DNA from: Nymphaea colorata
Lineage: Eukaryota > Streptophyta > Magnoliopsida > Nymphaeales > Nymphaeaceae
Length of the DNA: 64,000 bases
Assembly (NCBI RefSeq): GCF_008831285.2
Contig: NC_045138.2
Span: 6,973,205-7,037,204, forward strand
Direction of reading: 5' to 3'
Shown here: in pieces, positions 11,251 to 24,200 of the stretch
How positions within the stretch are numbered: position 1 is the first letter of the stretch
Layout: each line of letters starts with the position of its first letter
Translations under genes and position numbers: made by a program
The notes under the pieces: generated by a model
What the model saw: the letters and a program-made list of their open reading frames with translations, nothing else
Told to the model about the DNA's origin: nothing
Databases searched by the model: none

Positions 11251-12659
11251 CATCTAAATTAAAGCTTTTGGTTTTTTTTTTCTTGTGTATCAAAAGATTG
11301 TGGTTCCTTTTTCACGAGTAAATTTTCTGCATTATTAAATGCATGTGCTGTTGATGAAATAATTTTTTTTTATTGAATGTCATCATATATCGTTGGAGGA
11401 AATGAACGGTCATTTGTCTTCTTTGTAATATTTCATGACAAAAATTGATTTGTGCCAATCATATGCTATCCTCAGAAAATCTTATAAACTATAGTTTTTT
11501 TAGACAAGATCTTATTTATATATCAACAACTAGTGGCAAAGTAGGAAAGTTTGAGTCCATCTTATTATTGCAATTGATTGGGTGCATGTAGAGTTAATGT
11601 CTGGGTGCATGTAGAGTTAAGGTCCAGTGTGGACACCCCATTTAGCTGGACCTGAATCCCACACGTGACAAAATAAAAATTTTACAACGGTTTACACAAG
11701 CTAGGTGGGCAGTTGCCCACACCAACCCCATGGTAGCTCTATTACTGTTAACAATCCACTGCCTCGATAAAAAAGGCCCGAACGTTTTCTTATTTCCTTA
11801 ACTTTGGGGTCTTGGGTTGCATCGAGGTTACGATACACCCATCAACTACAATGTTGCGACTTCATTATTTACTATCAAAACAAATAATATCCACAAGAAT
11901 TGAACTGACTTCTTGATTGTGTTCAATGTCTACCTTGTTTTCACATGAGAGTTGTACACGAGCAGACAAGCGACTACAATGCATTTAAAGAGGAACGGCA
12001 GGTAATTGGATGTCTACTGGAGGCAGTTGAGCGTGCATTGAATTCACCACCAAAGTGAACCTATTACCTACCCATTATGGCTTCAATCCACAACAGTCTC
12101 TTTCTTTTGTTTTACACGCTCGAGAAAAAGATGGACATGTAATGATTTTTTTTTTTACCATGGTAAAACTAGTCCATCGGTAAAGGCGCCTTCGTAATTC
12201 ATCATGGGAAGGTTGAAAGAATCATGGGAAGGTTGAAAGAAAAACAATAAAAAAAAGTTGTGAATTAATATTAGATTGTAAAAATATCATTCTTTTTTTT
12301 TTCGTTTTTCTTTCAACTTTCTATCATGACCTTTATGAGTGGGTTATGTGACTCTTGATAATCAGAATTAACAGGTAGTGATTTTATATATTAGACATTG
12401 ATAGAAATCATCCATACTACCAATTTTAATGAGATTAAACAATAGACGTTAAGTTACAAATATAAAAGTTAAGTTATCTTTTCATAGTCCAAAATAGTAC
12501 AATTCAAAATGGAGAGAGAGAGGAAACGAATGAGTTTTCTTAATTGAAACCATGTGTTTCCTTTGAAGGGTACTTCAGATTCTTGTAAAAACAACTTAAT
12601 TTTTTTAGTCCCAACTTGATCCTTACTGTGTGATGTTCTTCGCATCGGCGATGTAAGTG

Positions 12660-12704
<45 letters not shown>

Positions 12705-14387
12705 CACACACACACAAATGACATGCCGAGAATCGTCTAGGTCATCAATTTCATAAAATGAGAGAAAGGAGGTTAAGTTGCAAATATAAGCCTGGTAATT
12801 TGTTTCAAGAGTTTGAGATACCTTTCGAATGGGGTGGGGGAGAGAGAAAAAAAAAACATAGAGAGAGAGCATATGCTTGTTGTTGCCATATGAAAAATGC
12901 ACAAGACTATGCCACTAAAAGTTGCACAAATTGTTGTCGAAAACATAATGAGCCGTTATTGCATCACAACTGTTTCTAATGCTCATGTTTTTCAGTGACA
13001 AATTTTTAATGTTTTAACCATCTAGTAGCATCCGCACCTAACTAAATGTATGTTAATGGTTTGCATATGGTGTAGTGCTTGGCTTGAATTCATATCCAAA
13101 TAAGAAGTGTATCAAATATTATCAAACTGATGAATCCAGTTATATAAAAAATTTGGACTATAGATTTGTGTTTTACATCTAAATAGAAATTTTAATTTTA
13201 ATAAAAATATGATGAGGCAATAACTCACTACTTGAATAGCCACAAACTGATCCTTATTGTCAAAGTTAGCTCCTTATTAAATGAATTCAAAATAATACTT
13301 TTGCATTTGTTTAACATGATAAGTTGCTACACTTTATGAACAACAATAACCCATTGAGAATGACCTTAATAAAAAAAAAATTGGGGCATGCAAAAATGTT
13401 TCATTTGGATCAATAACAAATCAAAAGTTACATTTACTTATTATATTTCAATGTTTTGAATAGTGCAGAAAGGTCATTCAACATTCAAGTGTGTAAATGA
13501 CTTTAAAGTAGTGGCATATATAAGACTTGTGGAATTTTGATAACTATATGAGATTGTCACCCAGTTTGGTGCAAAATCAAACTAGCAATTACTGGATAAA
13601 TTGGCATCTAGGTTGAAAGTAGATTTTATTTACAAATTATATAATAATTAAAGTTCATATTTAAGCATACAGTCTATGTTAATGCCACAAAGTTGTACAT
13701 TGAAGGATGTGAAAACTTGACATTGCTAAAACAATAAAAAAATCACTACTACTTAACAGCATGGATTTTCAATAAATTTTTTTTCCTATGATTGCAATAA
13801 ATGAAACTGTTTGACTTGCAATTCAATTTTTTTCTTTTGAATTGATGAGTCTAACCCTAGAAATTAAAAGAAAAAATGAATTAATTCAATGACATGCAAG
13901 TATTTTCTCAAATGGCATAAAATTGGTCTGTTAAGTACATCGGTACAAATAGCAACCGGTATATCGATTTATTTGAAAAAAGGTTTACTTGCCAATTGTG
14001 TTATTGTAAAACCAATACGAGGATATCTAACATAGTCTTATATTGATTAAAATGCGAATTAATGATAAGTTTATCGACTCTCAAGCCCTATTATGATTGT
14101 CCTAGTTCATACTCCTTTTCAATGTGAAATGAAGCTGAACATGAGATCTACGATGCTTCACTCAAGACAATTTTGAAACTAATCACTGAAGTTGGTATCA
14201 AATATAAGTTCAAAACTCCAATGTTTGGTATAACTTTTTGAGAACACTTAAACTAAAGCATGTTTCATATCCAATTAGTGTTTATAAACAATTAGGAGGC
14301 TTTTAGTTTGATTAAAACATTTTTTTAGTAAAAAATTAAACGGTCTAGTTTTTATTCCTATCTAATGGCTTGGGTTCTATCAATTAT

Positions 14388-14389
<2 letters not shown>
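11251..14389. other. Long non-genic upstream stretch
   Basis: I find no gene in this 3.1 kb. Visible structure: the phrase GGGTGCATGTAGAGTTAA twice near 11580-11622, a perfect 20-bp tandem duplication at 12201-12240 (unit starts ATCATGGGAAGG), and a mixed TA/CA microsatellite at about 12660-12716. It separates the repeat-rich left part from the SDG8 gene. Confidence 0.5.

Positions 14390-14471
<82 letters not shown>
14390..14471. repeat. (CT)n(AT)n microsatellite upstream of SDG8
   Basis: About 20 bases of CT repeat run directly into about 60 bases of AT repeat, some 400 bp before the proposed first exon. The purine-rich tract that follows (14475-14760) belongs to the gene's presumed promoter and leader. 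Confidence 0.9.
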
Positions 14472-14473
<2 letters not shown>

Positions 14474-15221
14474 TTAAGAAAGAGAGAATAGATTTAAGCA
14501 AGTCAGCAGAACAGAAATTAAAAAGAAGAAGGGGCCCAAAAAGAGAAAAAGATTTTAAGGTGGTCCTTCGCACCATGCATCATGTGGCGTGTTCTCTATG
14601 AGACCATTGCCCATTCTCTCCTTAAACAGAGAGAGAAAGGAAAGGAGAGAGCGGACGAATAAGGGAAGAAATACGAAGGAAAGACAACGGAAAAAAAATA
14701 TAAGAAAGAAAAACAGAAGAAAGAGAACGGAAAGCGGAGGACGTGCCCTTCTCTCTCAACCGCTGCCGGCGGGGGGCACCCTTATCACGCACACGGACAC
14801 GCACACAAAGGGGTGAACGGCCCAAACACCGAGGGAGAGAACAGCGCGAACGCCGAGGAGACGTTCTCTCTATTCGCCATGGCCGTTGATGATCTGGAAA
14901 TCCTTCTCTCCAGGTACCCGCTGCCTCCTCCTCTCTCTCTCGGTAAGGAAAAACTAGGGTTATTGGCGAGTTTAATTCAAAGAACGCGTGTTGTTTTTGT
15001 TGAACGAAGTTGCCCTAAGCTTTGTTTTCGATCTGGTTTTCCAGTCCTTAAATGTCTTTTGAAAATCTATTGCGAATCAAAACGTAGTGCCTTCGATTTG
15101 ATTTTGTGTTTTTTTCGATGGAATTTTGGACGGTGGGTTCTTTCTGATTCTGGGTGTTTCGTGTTTCCTTTATTGGGTTTTCTGGCCCTAGCTATAGGGA
15201 ATTTTGAATGGTAAGTTGGCT
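14472..15221 (+). promoter_or_regulatory. Presumed promoter and 5' leader of SDG8
   Basis: A GA-rich tract (about 14530-14750) is followed by a GC-richer leader. An ATG at 14879 opens a frame (MAVDDLEILLSRYP...) that cannot join the main frame. A strong donor CG|GTAAGG at 14943 and an acceptor CTATAG ending at 15197 would remove a 255-nt leader intron. Spliced or not, the upstream frame ends at TAA 15211-15213, nine bases before the main ATG at 15222. I therefore read it as a leader with an upstream ORF; the transcription start is not known. Confidence 0.45.
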
Positions 15222-18200
15222 ATGATGTCGGTTATTCCTATCGAATCCGGGGTTTGCGTGAGGCCGGCGGACCCTTACGGCTGCGGAGGTTCGAGTGTTG
15301 GGATGAATGGGGCTGGAGATTCTGATTATTTCGACGACGCGGGGGATTCTTTTGCCGGAATTTCTGGCGGTGGCGAGGAAAGACCGGCCATTGAAGGGAT
15401 TGGGCCACGGATGGGGGCCGGCGCGTCTGGGATTGGGTCATTCCCCGAGGATGATGCGGACGTTGCGAAAGGTTCTGATTATAATAGGGTTTTCTCCGGA
15501 GAGCCCAATGTGGGAATTGGACAAGATCGTTATGTGGAGAAAGACAAAGAGATGCCAATCGCTAGGTCTTCTGGGGAGGCCAACGTGACGGCAAATAATG
15601 AGGGTTCAGGAGATTGCGGTGGACTGTTGGTGATGAGGAACGAATATGGGGTTCCTTTGATTTCGCCTGAGGAGAGCAATGTGGATGAAGCATGCTGTAG
15701 TTTGGGGACTACATCCAGGCCTTGTGAAGAAATAAATGGCGAGTTGCATGAAAATGTCGTCTATCGTGGTAATCAGTTTGGCAACGACTGCCCCTCTGCC
15801 CATTGTGATGTGCTCAAGGATCAGTCCACTTCAGACTGTCAGATTTCTATTGTTCAAAGGCATGCCGAGAACCAGTCACATTGTTCCTGGACAATGGAGG
15901 GGACTTGTCAAGAGAAAACCGAGCCAGTTCAGGCGAATGGTGCTTCTAAACCTAGTCCTTACAACGAAAGTATGATTACTGTTGAAGGGTCAAATGAGTT
16001 TAGTAAGCTAACGCTAATGGAGAGAGAATGTGGTGGTTCGACTCTTTCTTCTAAGCATAACCTGTTGGGGTCCCAAATTTGCACCTCGGAAATCACAGAG
16101 GAGTTCAGTGTGGATGAAGCTGAAATATCACAGGCAAATGCTTATAGCCTTGTTGGTTGTCCCCAAGAACATAGTTATACTATTGATGATGAGGGTGTCA
16201 ACAATAGTGGTCACACATTGGCAGAGCAGAAAACATGTGGCGAGTCTTTAGATGTTTCTGCAGATAGCCATATGGGGCAACAGTTAGGTACTTCAGAGAT
16301 GACAAAGGATCCTTGTGAAGAGGAAGAATACATAAGTATGGAATTCTTTCGTGACCCTGCTCACTGTCAAGAACATAATGTTGTTCTTGAAACAGGATCT
16401 GCAGAAAGCAGCAAAAAGATGGCATTAGAAAAAGAATGTGGGGCTTCTGCTCCTGTTTGTGATAAAATTGTCACGGTGGAATCATTATGTAGTCTGGCAT
16501 TCATTAAAGAACAGGTGAAGTCTGCTGTTGTTAATACTTGTCGCTGTGGAGGAGGCAGCATCGTTGCTGGCATTGATGCCGTGGATGGTTTACCAAGAGA
16601 AACTAAAATCGGTCTTGAAGAACGTGCACCAACTGAGAGTGACAGTGAGAAAACATTATGTAGTTCGGGAATCACTCAAGAAACTTATCAAGGTAGGACA
16701 ATGTTACACCAAGATATCAGTTCATATGACGCCGATTACTGCAGAGAAAGTGTGGGTCAAATTGAAGAGGCAGTGGATAGCAATAAATTACCATATGAAG
16801 AGAAGAAAATTTCTACACTATCAGTGGGCTATTCCCCCGAGACAGCTTCTTATGATCCTGCGGAGGGATCTGGGTCACCGCCATCAAGGTTATCCATGTC
16901 ACATCAGACTGATACAGATGGTATAATCACATCAACTTGTGGTAGCAGTATTCTACCTTCTATACTGCCTTTGAGTTGTGATAATAGTAGCTGTGTGCAA
17001 GATAAAAAGTCCTTGAAATCAAAAAGAGTGGAAAGAGCATACTCTTCAAAGGCTGTTCCAAGTAGGAAATCCACTAGATTAACTAAAACAAGAAATGTTT
17101 CAGAAAATGGTAGGCAGGCATGTAGTTCCAAGATGGTCCCTGATATCATACATGTATTGTTCTCAAAAATGGCTAGGGGTAAAAGAAGTGGGCTTCGTAA
17201 ACCAATAAGTGTGTCTTGTTGGGGAGCATTGGAAAATTTGCAGTTATTCAAACAAAATGGAATACCTCTGGATTCTGATCCTTGCTTGGCTATTGAAAAA
17301 GGGGCAGACAGTGAAGTGCTTAAAATATCTAAACGTTCTACTTCAAATGGTCGCCGACGCACAAAAGGTCGACCGAATGCCAACAGGCAGGTAAAAAGAA
17401 AAGGCTCACTACCCGTGGTTATTGAGAAACTCTCTGCAACTGGAAAGAACACTTGTAAGGGTGAATCTCTGCCAAATGAGGAATGTTCTAATTCTTTGAA
17501 TGAGTTTGGAGGTTCTGGGATTACTGATCTTGAACCAGAGCCAGCTGAACATGTTCTTTCTTGTAAAGCTGCTGAAGAAAAATTGGGATCAGCTGACACT
17601 TTTGCGTGTCTTTCTGTTCATCACGCTCAGTGTGGAGGTGAAGATAATGAGAGTGCTGTTGCTCAAATAACATCTTCTGAGAAGTCTTCCCAGGTTTGTC
17701 AAGGATATTCGTCTGAAGCTTGTGTGGATGAAGTTCAAACTAAGCATTCTGAGACTTCGCTTTGTACTAGTCAAACTGATCCTCCTTGCAATGGTGGAAT
17801 GCCTGTTCCTGTATCTTTCAGTGTGGCAACAGGTAAAAATTCTGAGGTTCAATTGGTGCCTTCTCACATAAGAACTGCTTCCACACTTTGTGAAGGGGCT
17901 TGCTCAGTAGATCTAGAGAAAGCCAGCTTATCTACCAAAGAGCCCGCTGTTCATGGAGACCCACCTGATGTAGTCTCAACTTCCTCCAAAGTTGGTGTTC
18001 TTGAAGGCATCCCTCTACCATTGCACACCTATTCCAAGAAAAGGAAAAGAGAACCTAAAGCTAGAGGAAGACTTAACAATTCAGGAGAAGCCACAGAAGC
18101 GGAAAGAATCTTGGATGAACAATTGAAGCAAAAGGCATCTAAGAAACAATCAAAGCAGAAATCTAAGAAGGCAGATAGCCTTAAGAAACAATCAAAGCAG

Positions 18201-21200
18201 AAATCTAAGAAGGGAGATAACCAGGAGTGCTTAAAAAACATTCCTGTGGTCAGAAAAAGAAGAGCAAGAAAAAAGAATCAAGCTGAGGCTTCAACCGATG
18301 ATAGACTCGCTGACAAGGCTTTGATTTCATGTCACATTGATGAGAAGGGTGTCAATGACAGTCTACATGAAGGTATGAAAAAGGATTCACCTACATCTTG
18401 TGGAGTTCCTAGCAAAGGTGATCTTTCTGAAGAATGTGCTGCAGAGGCATTTCAGACACTAGAGAAGCACAACCCAAAGAGGCTTTTGAAGAAAAAAAAG
18501 GATGGATCAAAAAAATGCAGACCTAATTCCTCTGCCCCAGCAAGGCATAGAAAAATGGAAAATCATGAGAAGGGGAAGGTGAGAACAAAAAAAGCAAGCA
18601 AATCTGATGGTGTGGTAAGGGCACGCCTTGTGAAAACATTTGACAAGGGGAAGGCAAAAAATGCTGTCATCACGGAAACTGGAAGCAAGACATCTTCATC
18701 AGAAGCGGCGACAGAATGTGGTAAGTACAGTTTTTCAAATGTGTTCTGCATTCTTAATGAATATTCATTATTCGGACATTCAGTGTCTTGGTTTTTACAA
18801 TTTTGATGAAGCAGCTAAGACTGATTGCAATATTTAAACTTTTGTTTTCAGATGATAGGTTTCATGGTAAAGCATCCTCGTGTGGACTACATCCCTGTGT
18901 TGGTGATGCTGTTTCTGTTGATAATAAGATAAGTTTTGTTACGATAAACCATGAGTCTGGAGGGTCTTCAGCACCACCTCGTCAAGCATGGGTGTTGTGT
19001 GATGATTGTCACAAATGGCGTAGCATTCCAGCAGAGCTTGCTGATAGCATAGGAGACACGGACTGTAGCTGGTACAATTTGCTTCACTGTCTTCTAGTTG
19101 TTCTTCTAGTCATTCTTTTTGACATGTTGGCATAACTGTTGCTTGGACTTTCTGGTTGTTATACTTGTGAACTAATTGTTGACATAAACATATGCCATAC
19201 TAAATTACATTCCTAGATAGAATACATCGTCTTTAGGTTCTCTAGTTAGGTAGCAATGTGATAGTAATTAAGGCCTGAAGAACTTATAAGCCTGTGCTAA
19301 TGGGTAGGCTTGGCCAAGTTACTCCCAAAATATTGTCCCACAAGAAGTTTGTATTAGTAAAATCTGTGCAGCTCTTTGTTTGCATAATGTTCTGGTGTGC
19401 CAGCATCAAACCCATAAGAGCCTACGGAATTAAGTACCTCACCAGTCTCATAAATAATTCCTGAAAAATCATCACAAAATAAGCCTTCTGATCTGATTAA
19501 ATTCCCAATGTGACTTTGTAGGTTCAATTAATGAAAAGGAAGATGGAAGGTAAATAATTTAAGGACCAATTTATCAGGAAAATGAAATCATATTCTTTCT
19601 ATCTGAGTGACACTTAAGGTTTTAAAAATGTTATTTGTAGGTAAAAGGGATAAAAGGGAAAGCAAAGTTGAGCCGAACAAGTTGTACTTTGGCAGAGCTT
19701 TTTTTGTGTCGACTAAAAAATTCAGTTTTTTCTTGGCAATAGTTGGTCTAAGTGATGCTATCGAATGTAGTTTAAAAAATTATGTTTTTTGAAAATAAAT
19801 GGAATGTAAAGGATTAGCTTCTTGAGAATTACTTGTATGAAACCAATATTATTGGTGCACTCTATATGATAGTGATTTGGCAAAAGAGGGTTTTGGTTTT
19901 TGTGTATGAGATGAAACTTCTTCCTTTCCACCACCTAAATTTGAATAAAGCAATCAAGAAAAACTACTTTTTATTTGGTTATTAAATGAGGGTTTTGGTC
20001 TTTGTGTATGAGATGAAAATTCTTTCTTTCCACCACCTAAATTTGAATAAAGCAACTAAGAAAAACTACTTTTTATTTAGTTATTATTACATATTTTTTA
20101 CTGTTGTCAAGTTTGTTGTTCTGACCATAGAGAATCAGCTGTTTCCTCTGAGCTAAGATTCTAGACAACCAGTAAAGCAATACATTTATGAAGCTGTCCA
20201 TGCTAGAGCATTTAGCAGCCGATGGGGTTTTGCTTTTTCCCTGGTTGCTGGGAAATGTAGTGTTTTTTCTTCAATACAGGTGTACTTGAAAATCTAATAA
20301 AAACACAGTGGACTTTGAAATGCTTTACCATCACTTCTTTCTGCTCTAGGGTTATATATATGCGGGCGATGCATGTTTAACTGTCCAAGAGAAAAAAAAA
20401 AGGAAACCTTGCTCGTGCATGTCCAAATGCATTTGTTGCTATATGGAGTTGATGGCATTTGCTTATAGCTATTACCACATGCATTATTATACACAATACG
20501 ATTTTATGTCGCCTCTACTTTGCATTGTAACCAACGTCAGTCTTTAGCAACCTAGTGGTGAATCATTTTTTAAGCGAATTTAAAATACTAAGTTTTACTT
20601 GTAAAGTTAAGAAAGATGTCAAGAAATTGTGAGGATGAACAGGGGGAACAAACTCGTATGTGTGTCTGTGTTTGCATCTTTTTAATTCACAACAAACCCA
20701 TCCAATTTACTGAGAAAATTGTTGGTAATGTATTGAACAGCTCCATGTTTTCATTGTTGGGATGCTAACATATTTAATATCATTTCTTCTTGTCACATAA
20801 AAATTAGAAAAGTAAAAAAAAAATCCAGTATTAATAATGACCAGTTTCTTAAAAATCAAAGGCTGTCAAACATTGTACAACTGACAAATTTGCTATTATT
20901 TCTACTGCATCTTTTGTTCAGTTTTCTCCTTGTGAGTGAAATTCCTGTCTTGCTTTACTAATCATGCCTCTCATAATGCTTTCTAATGGTTCCACTGCTT
21001 CCTGTATTAAGGCGCGTTCATGTGCACTTTAAACTTGAGGGCATTATCCTTTATGACAATCATTGACATATTCAATCATGCCAGAAGATTCTGTGGGAAT
21101 TGAGCATTTCCGTTGATGGAAGGTTGTCATTTCCTTCTGGTTGATCTTTTGATTGCCTTGTCATCTAAGAATCTGTGTCCTGGGCCAAATAATCATGTTT

Positions 21201-24200
21201 TGCTAGATTGTTCCCCTCCCATATCTATGGGCTGAATCTGGATCTAGCTTGCTTAGGCTCATAATTAGTATGATGACATTTATGATGAAGCAACGGTTCT
21301 TGACGAATAGGCTCTGAAGTGTCCTAATAATCTTTCCTGAAATACTTCAATTGATTGCTTTTTTTCAACATTTCTAGATCATAAGGTGAGTGAGTTTATG
21401 CACTAATCCAAAATAGAAAGGTAAAGATGAACTGTTTGTCAAGTGAACTTTAATCAAATGAACTTTGGGACCTTTAGAATCCCTATGAAGATCTTCAATT
21501 TTTATTTTCTGCCACCGTGACTTTGGGACCCTTTGAATAATGTTGTTAAAAGTATCTTTGCTAAAGTATTTTGTGAAAGGCATGCCTAAGCTTGCCGAGG
21601 AATGTATGCAGCTTATTGAAAATGTCTTGTGCTATTCCTTAGGCTGCCTATGCACTTAGCAACCTAGTTTTTTTTTCTGTTTAAAAGCCTAGGTTGTTTT
21701 TTTCTTTCTCTGCGTCTTTTCTTTATTTCATTTGGCCAGTTCTTTCTCTTCTTCTTTTGTAAACTGAAGTCTTTAAACCTTTCATTTCATTATCTTCTTC
21801 TTTTGTACTTACACAGATTTTTTTTTTCTAAGTTTTTGGTAATGCATTCAATTTTGTATTAGATGTCTGTTACTTTGCGTGTTTGTTGTGTATCTGTAGT
21901 TATAGTCGCAGTTATAATTTATATACTATTATACTTTGATTGGTTATGCTTTGCATGTGTGTGTTTTTGTGTGCGTGCATCTATTGAACTTTGTCTAATA
22001 CATTTTCTTGTTTATTAAAATTATAGTAAAAGTCAGTGCATGCAATGATAAGATGGAAGCTGTGATTTTGTTGAGAGTTTATGTTACCTTTCTTTCTTAT
22101 AATTAGATAGGTACTTCGTGTTTTTTTTAGGCTTTTAGGTTTTGGAAAGTAATTTGATGTAGCAGTTGATATTTAGTAAATTAGAAGATTTTACATAATC
22201 TATAATTGAAAATAATTGAAGTTCAATTGTAAACTTGGTCTCTTTATGCTATATAACTTTCAAACTTTAATTTTTTAACTTCATCAAATTTGATCTTTTC
22301 AACTTTTAAATATGTTTCTTATCATGTTACGAATGCTTAGTGTTAGTGTTATCCTGCATTTTGATGGTGTTGTTTTCTAAGTTGGTAGCCATAGGTTTTT
22401 CATGAAATATAATGCTTTTCCTTTTTTAGGACAAGATAATTCTCCTACCGCCTGAGCTCTGGGCTTAACTTACTAGCTATGCTGCAGTTAGCATTTTTGA
22501 CAACATAGCATACAGCAAAAATAACATGGATGCAATTATACCAAAATAAGCAAAGGGAATAAGAATATGTAATGTACACCCTAAAAGTTTATATATTTTG
22601 TCTAATCTGCAAAAAGGAGCAACAGTCACCAACTTCTTAGAATTTATGAGTAGCTACAACTACAAGCTTATGCTGCTACTTTGATCCACAGTTCATTGTC
22701 TGGCTCTTGTTAGTGTAGGAATCAATGGTGACTTGTACCATGATCACACTTCAATGGTGACTTGTGCAACTGTGCATAAGAGAATCATATAGTGGTTTAA
22801 ACTGCTGGTGCATTTTCAGTTCTGCTTCATGCCTTGGACCATGATCACACTTCTTGGTGTGATGTTTATCTGGTCTGTACCATCCAATGGAGAACTGTGG
22901 GAGATTTTGGCAAAAAAGAGTATATCATGATCCATCACATTTACTTTTTCTCATAAGTGCTATCCTTTTCTTTTAGCACTAAAAATTTGCATAAGCTATA
23001 AGTCTATTTGTGGAATCTCATTTTCAAGGCACTAGTGGCTAATCTACAGTAGCCTTTGTGAAAGTAGATCTGCAACTTGATGGAAGTTTTCAGCTTTAAG
23101 TTTTGTTCCCCCCTGGCTTCTTTCAAATTGCATGAAGTCACACGGTACTCAGATCTGTCTTAGTTTCTGTACACTTAATGGGCTATTTTGTTCTTTTCTT
23201 TCTTGAAAGGACTTGCAAGGATAATGCGGACAAGAGATTTGCCGACTGTTCAATTCCACAAGAGAAATCTAATGCAGAAATTAATGCTGAGTTGAATATA
23301 TCAGAAGCTTCATGCGATGAAGATTTTCCCAGTACACAACCACATGCTAGCAGCTATGAAAGCCCACAATTGCAAGGTGTGTACTGTTCGGAGATGTGAC
23401 CTTTTAGATTGAAAAGGCCATGTTGATCTCCCTTCTAACTTCCTTTTTCCTTTTGCTCAGTTCCCCAGCAGGATACTTGGACACTTATTAAACATAATAT
23501 CTTTCTTCATCGGAACCACAAACATCAAAACATTGATGAGGTAGAGGCACAAGGGTTATTACTTTGTAATGATGAATCTAAATGCAACTATTGCCTTGTT
23601 TAGCGCTGAAGATTATTCTTTATTTTTTCTTTGTCTTCTATCAATTAACATGTTTGTCACCAAAGTCAAATTCATGACAGTAAAATTTCTTGACGCAAAG
23701 ATCGTGGATGTACTGTACTTCCTGTTCTAGGTTTTGATACAGATATCCTGAACAAGGGCAAATAATTAATTGGATTTTGTTTTGCCTTTCTTCCCTTCAT
23801 GATCAGATTATGGTGTGCCAGTGCAAGCCTCCACAAAGTGGGGGCCAAGGCTGTGGGGATGGATGCCTAAATCGATTGCTTAATATAGAATGTGAACACG
23901 GAACATGCCCTTGTGGTGAACTGTGTTCAAACCAGCAGGTTTCAGTTCTCTCTTTTTTATAAAATTCTTTGTTTTCCTGGCCTGATAGATGTTTCTATTA
24001 TCTGTTACAAGCATAAATGGCGTTTTGCAGTTTCAGAACCACAAATATGCTACATTTGAGTGGGTCCGCTGTGGAAAGAAGGGATATGGACTGCAATTGC
24101 GGGAAGATGTCTCAAAGGGGCAGTTTCTTATTGAATATGTTGGAGAGGTATTTTGATTGGTACCTCAAGTTTTCCAAAATTTTTATTGCACGAGATATGT

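Noticed and set aside
14879..14913. A coding first exon for SDG8 starting MAVDDLEILLS
   Set aside because: No combination of the visible donors (14914, 14943) and acceptors (15192, 15198, 15216) joins it in frame with the main exon, so I treat it as an upstream ORF.
15204..15221. SDG8 start six codons upstream of 15222
   Set aside because: The codon at 15204 is TTG; the first in-frame ATG is 15222.
16904..17599. 231-codon open frame on the minus strand
   Set aside because: It lies entirely antisense to the large SDG8 exon and has no family features; it is a shadow of the real gene.
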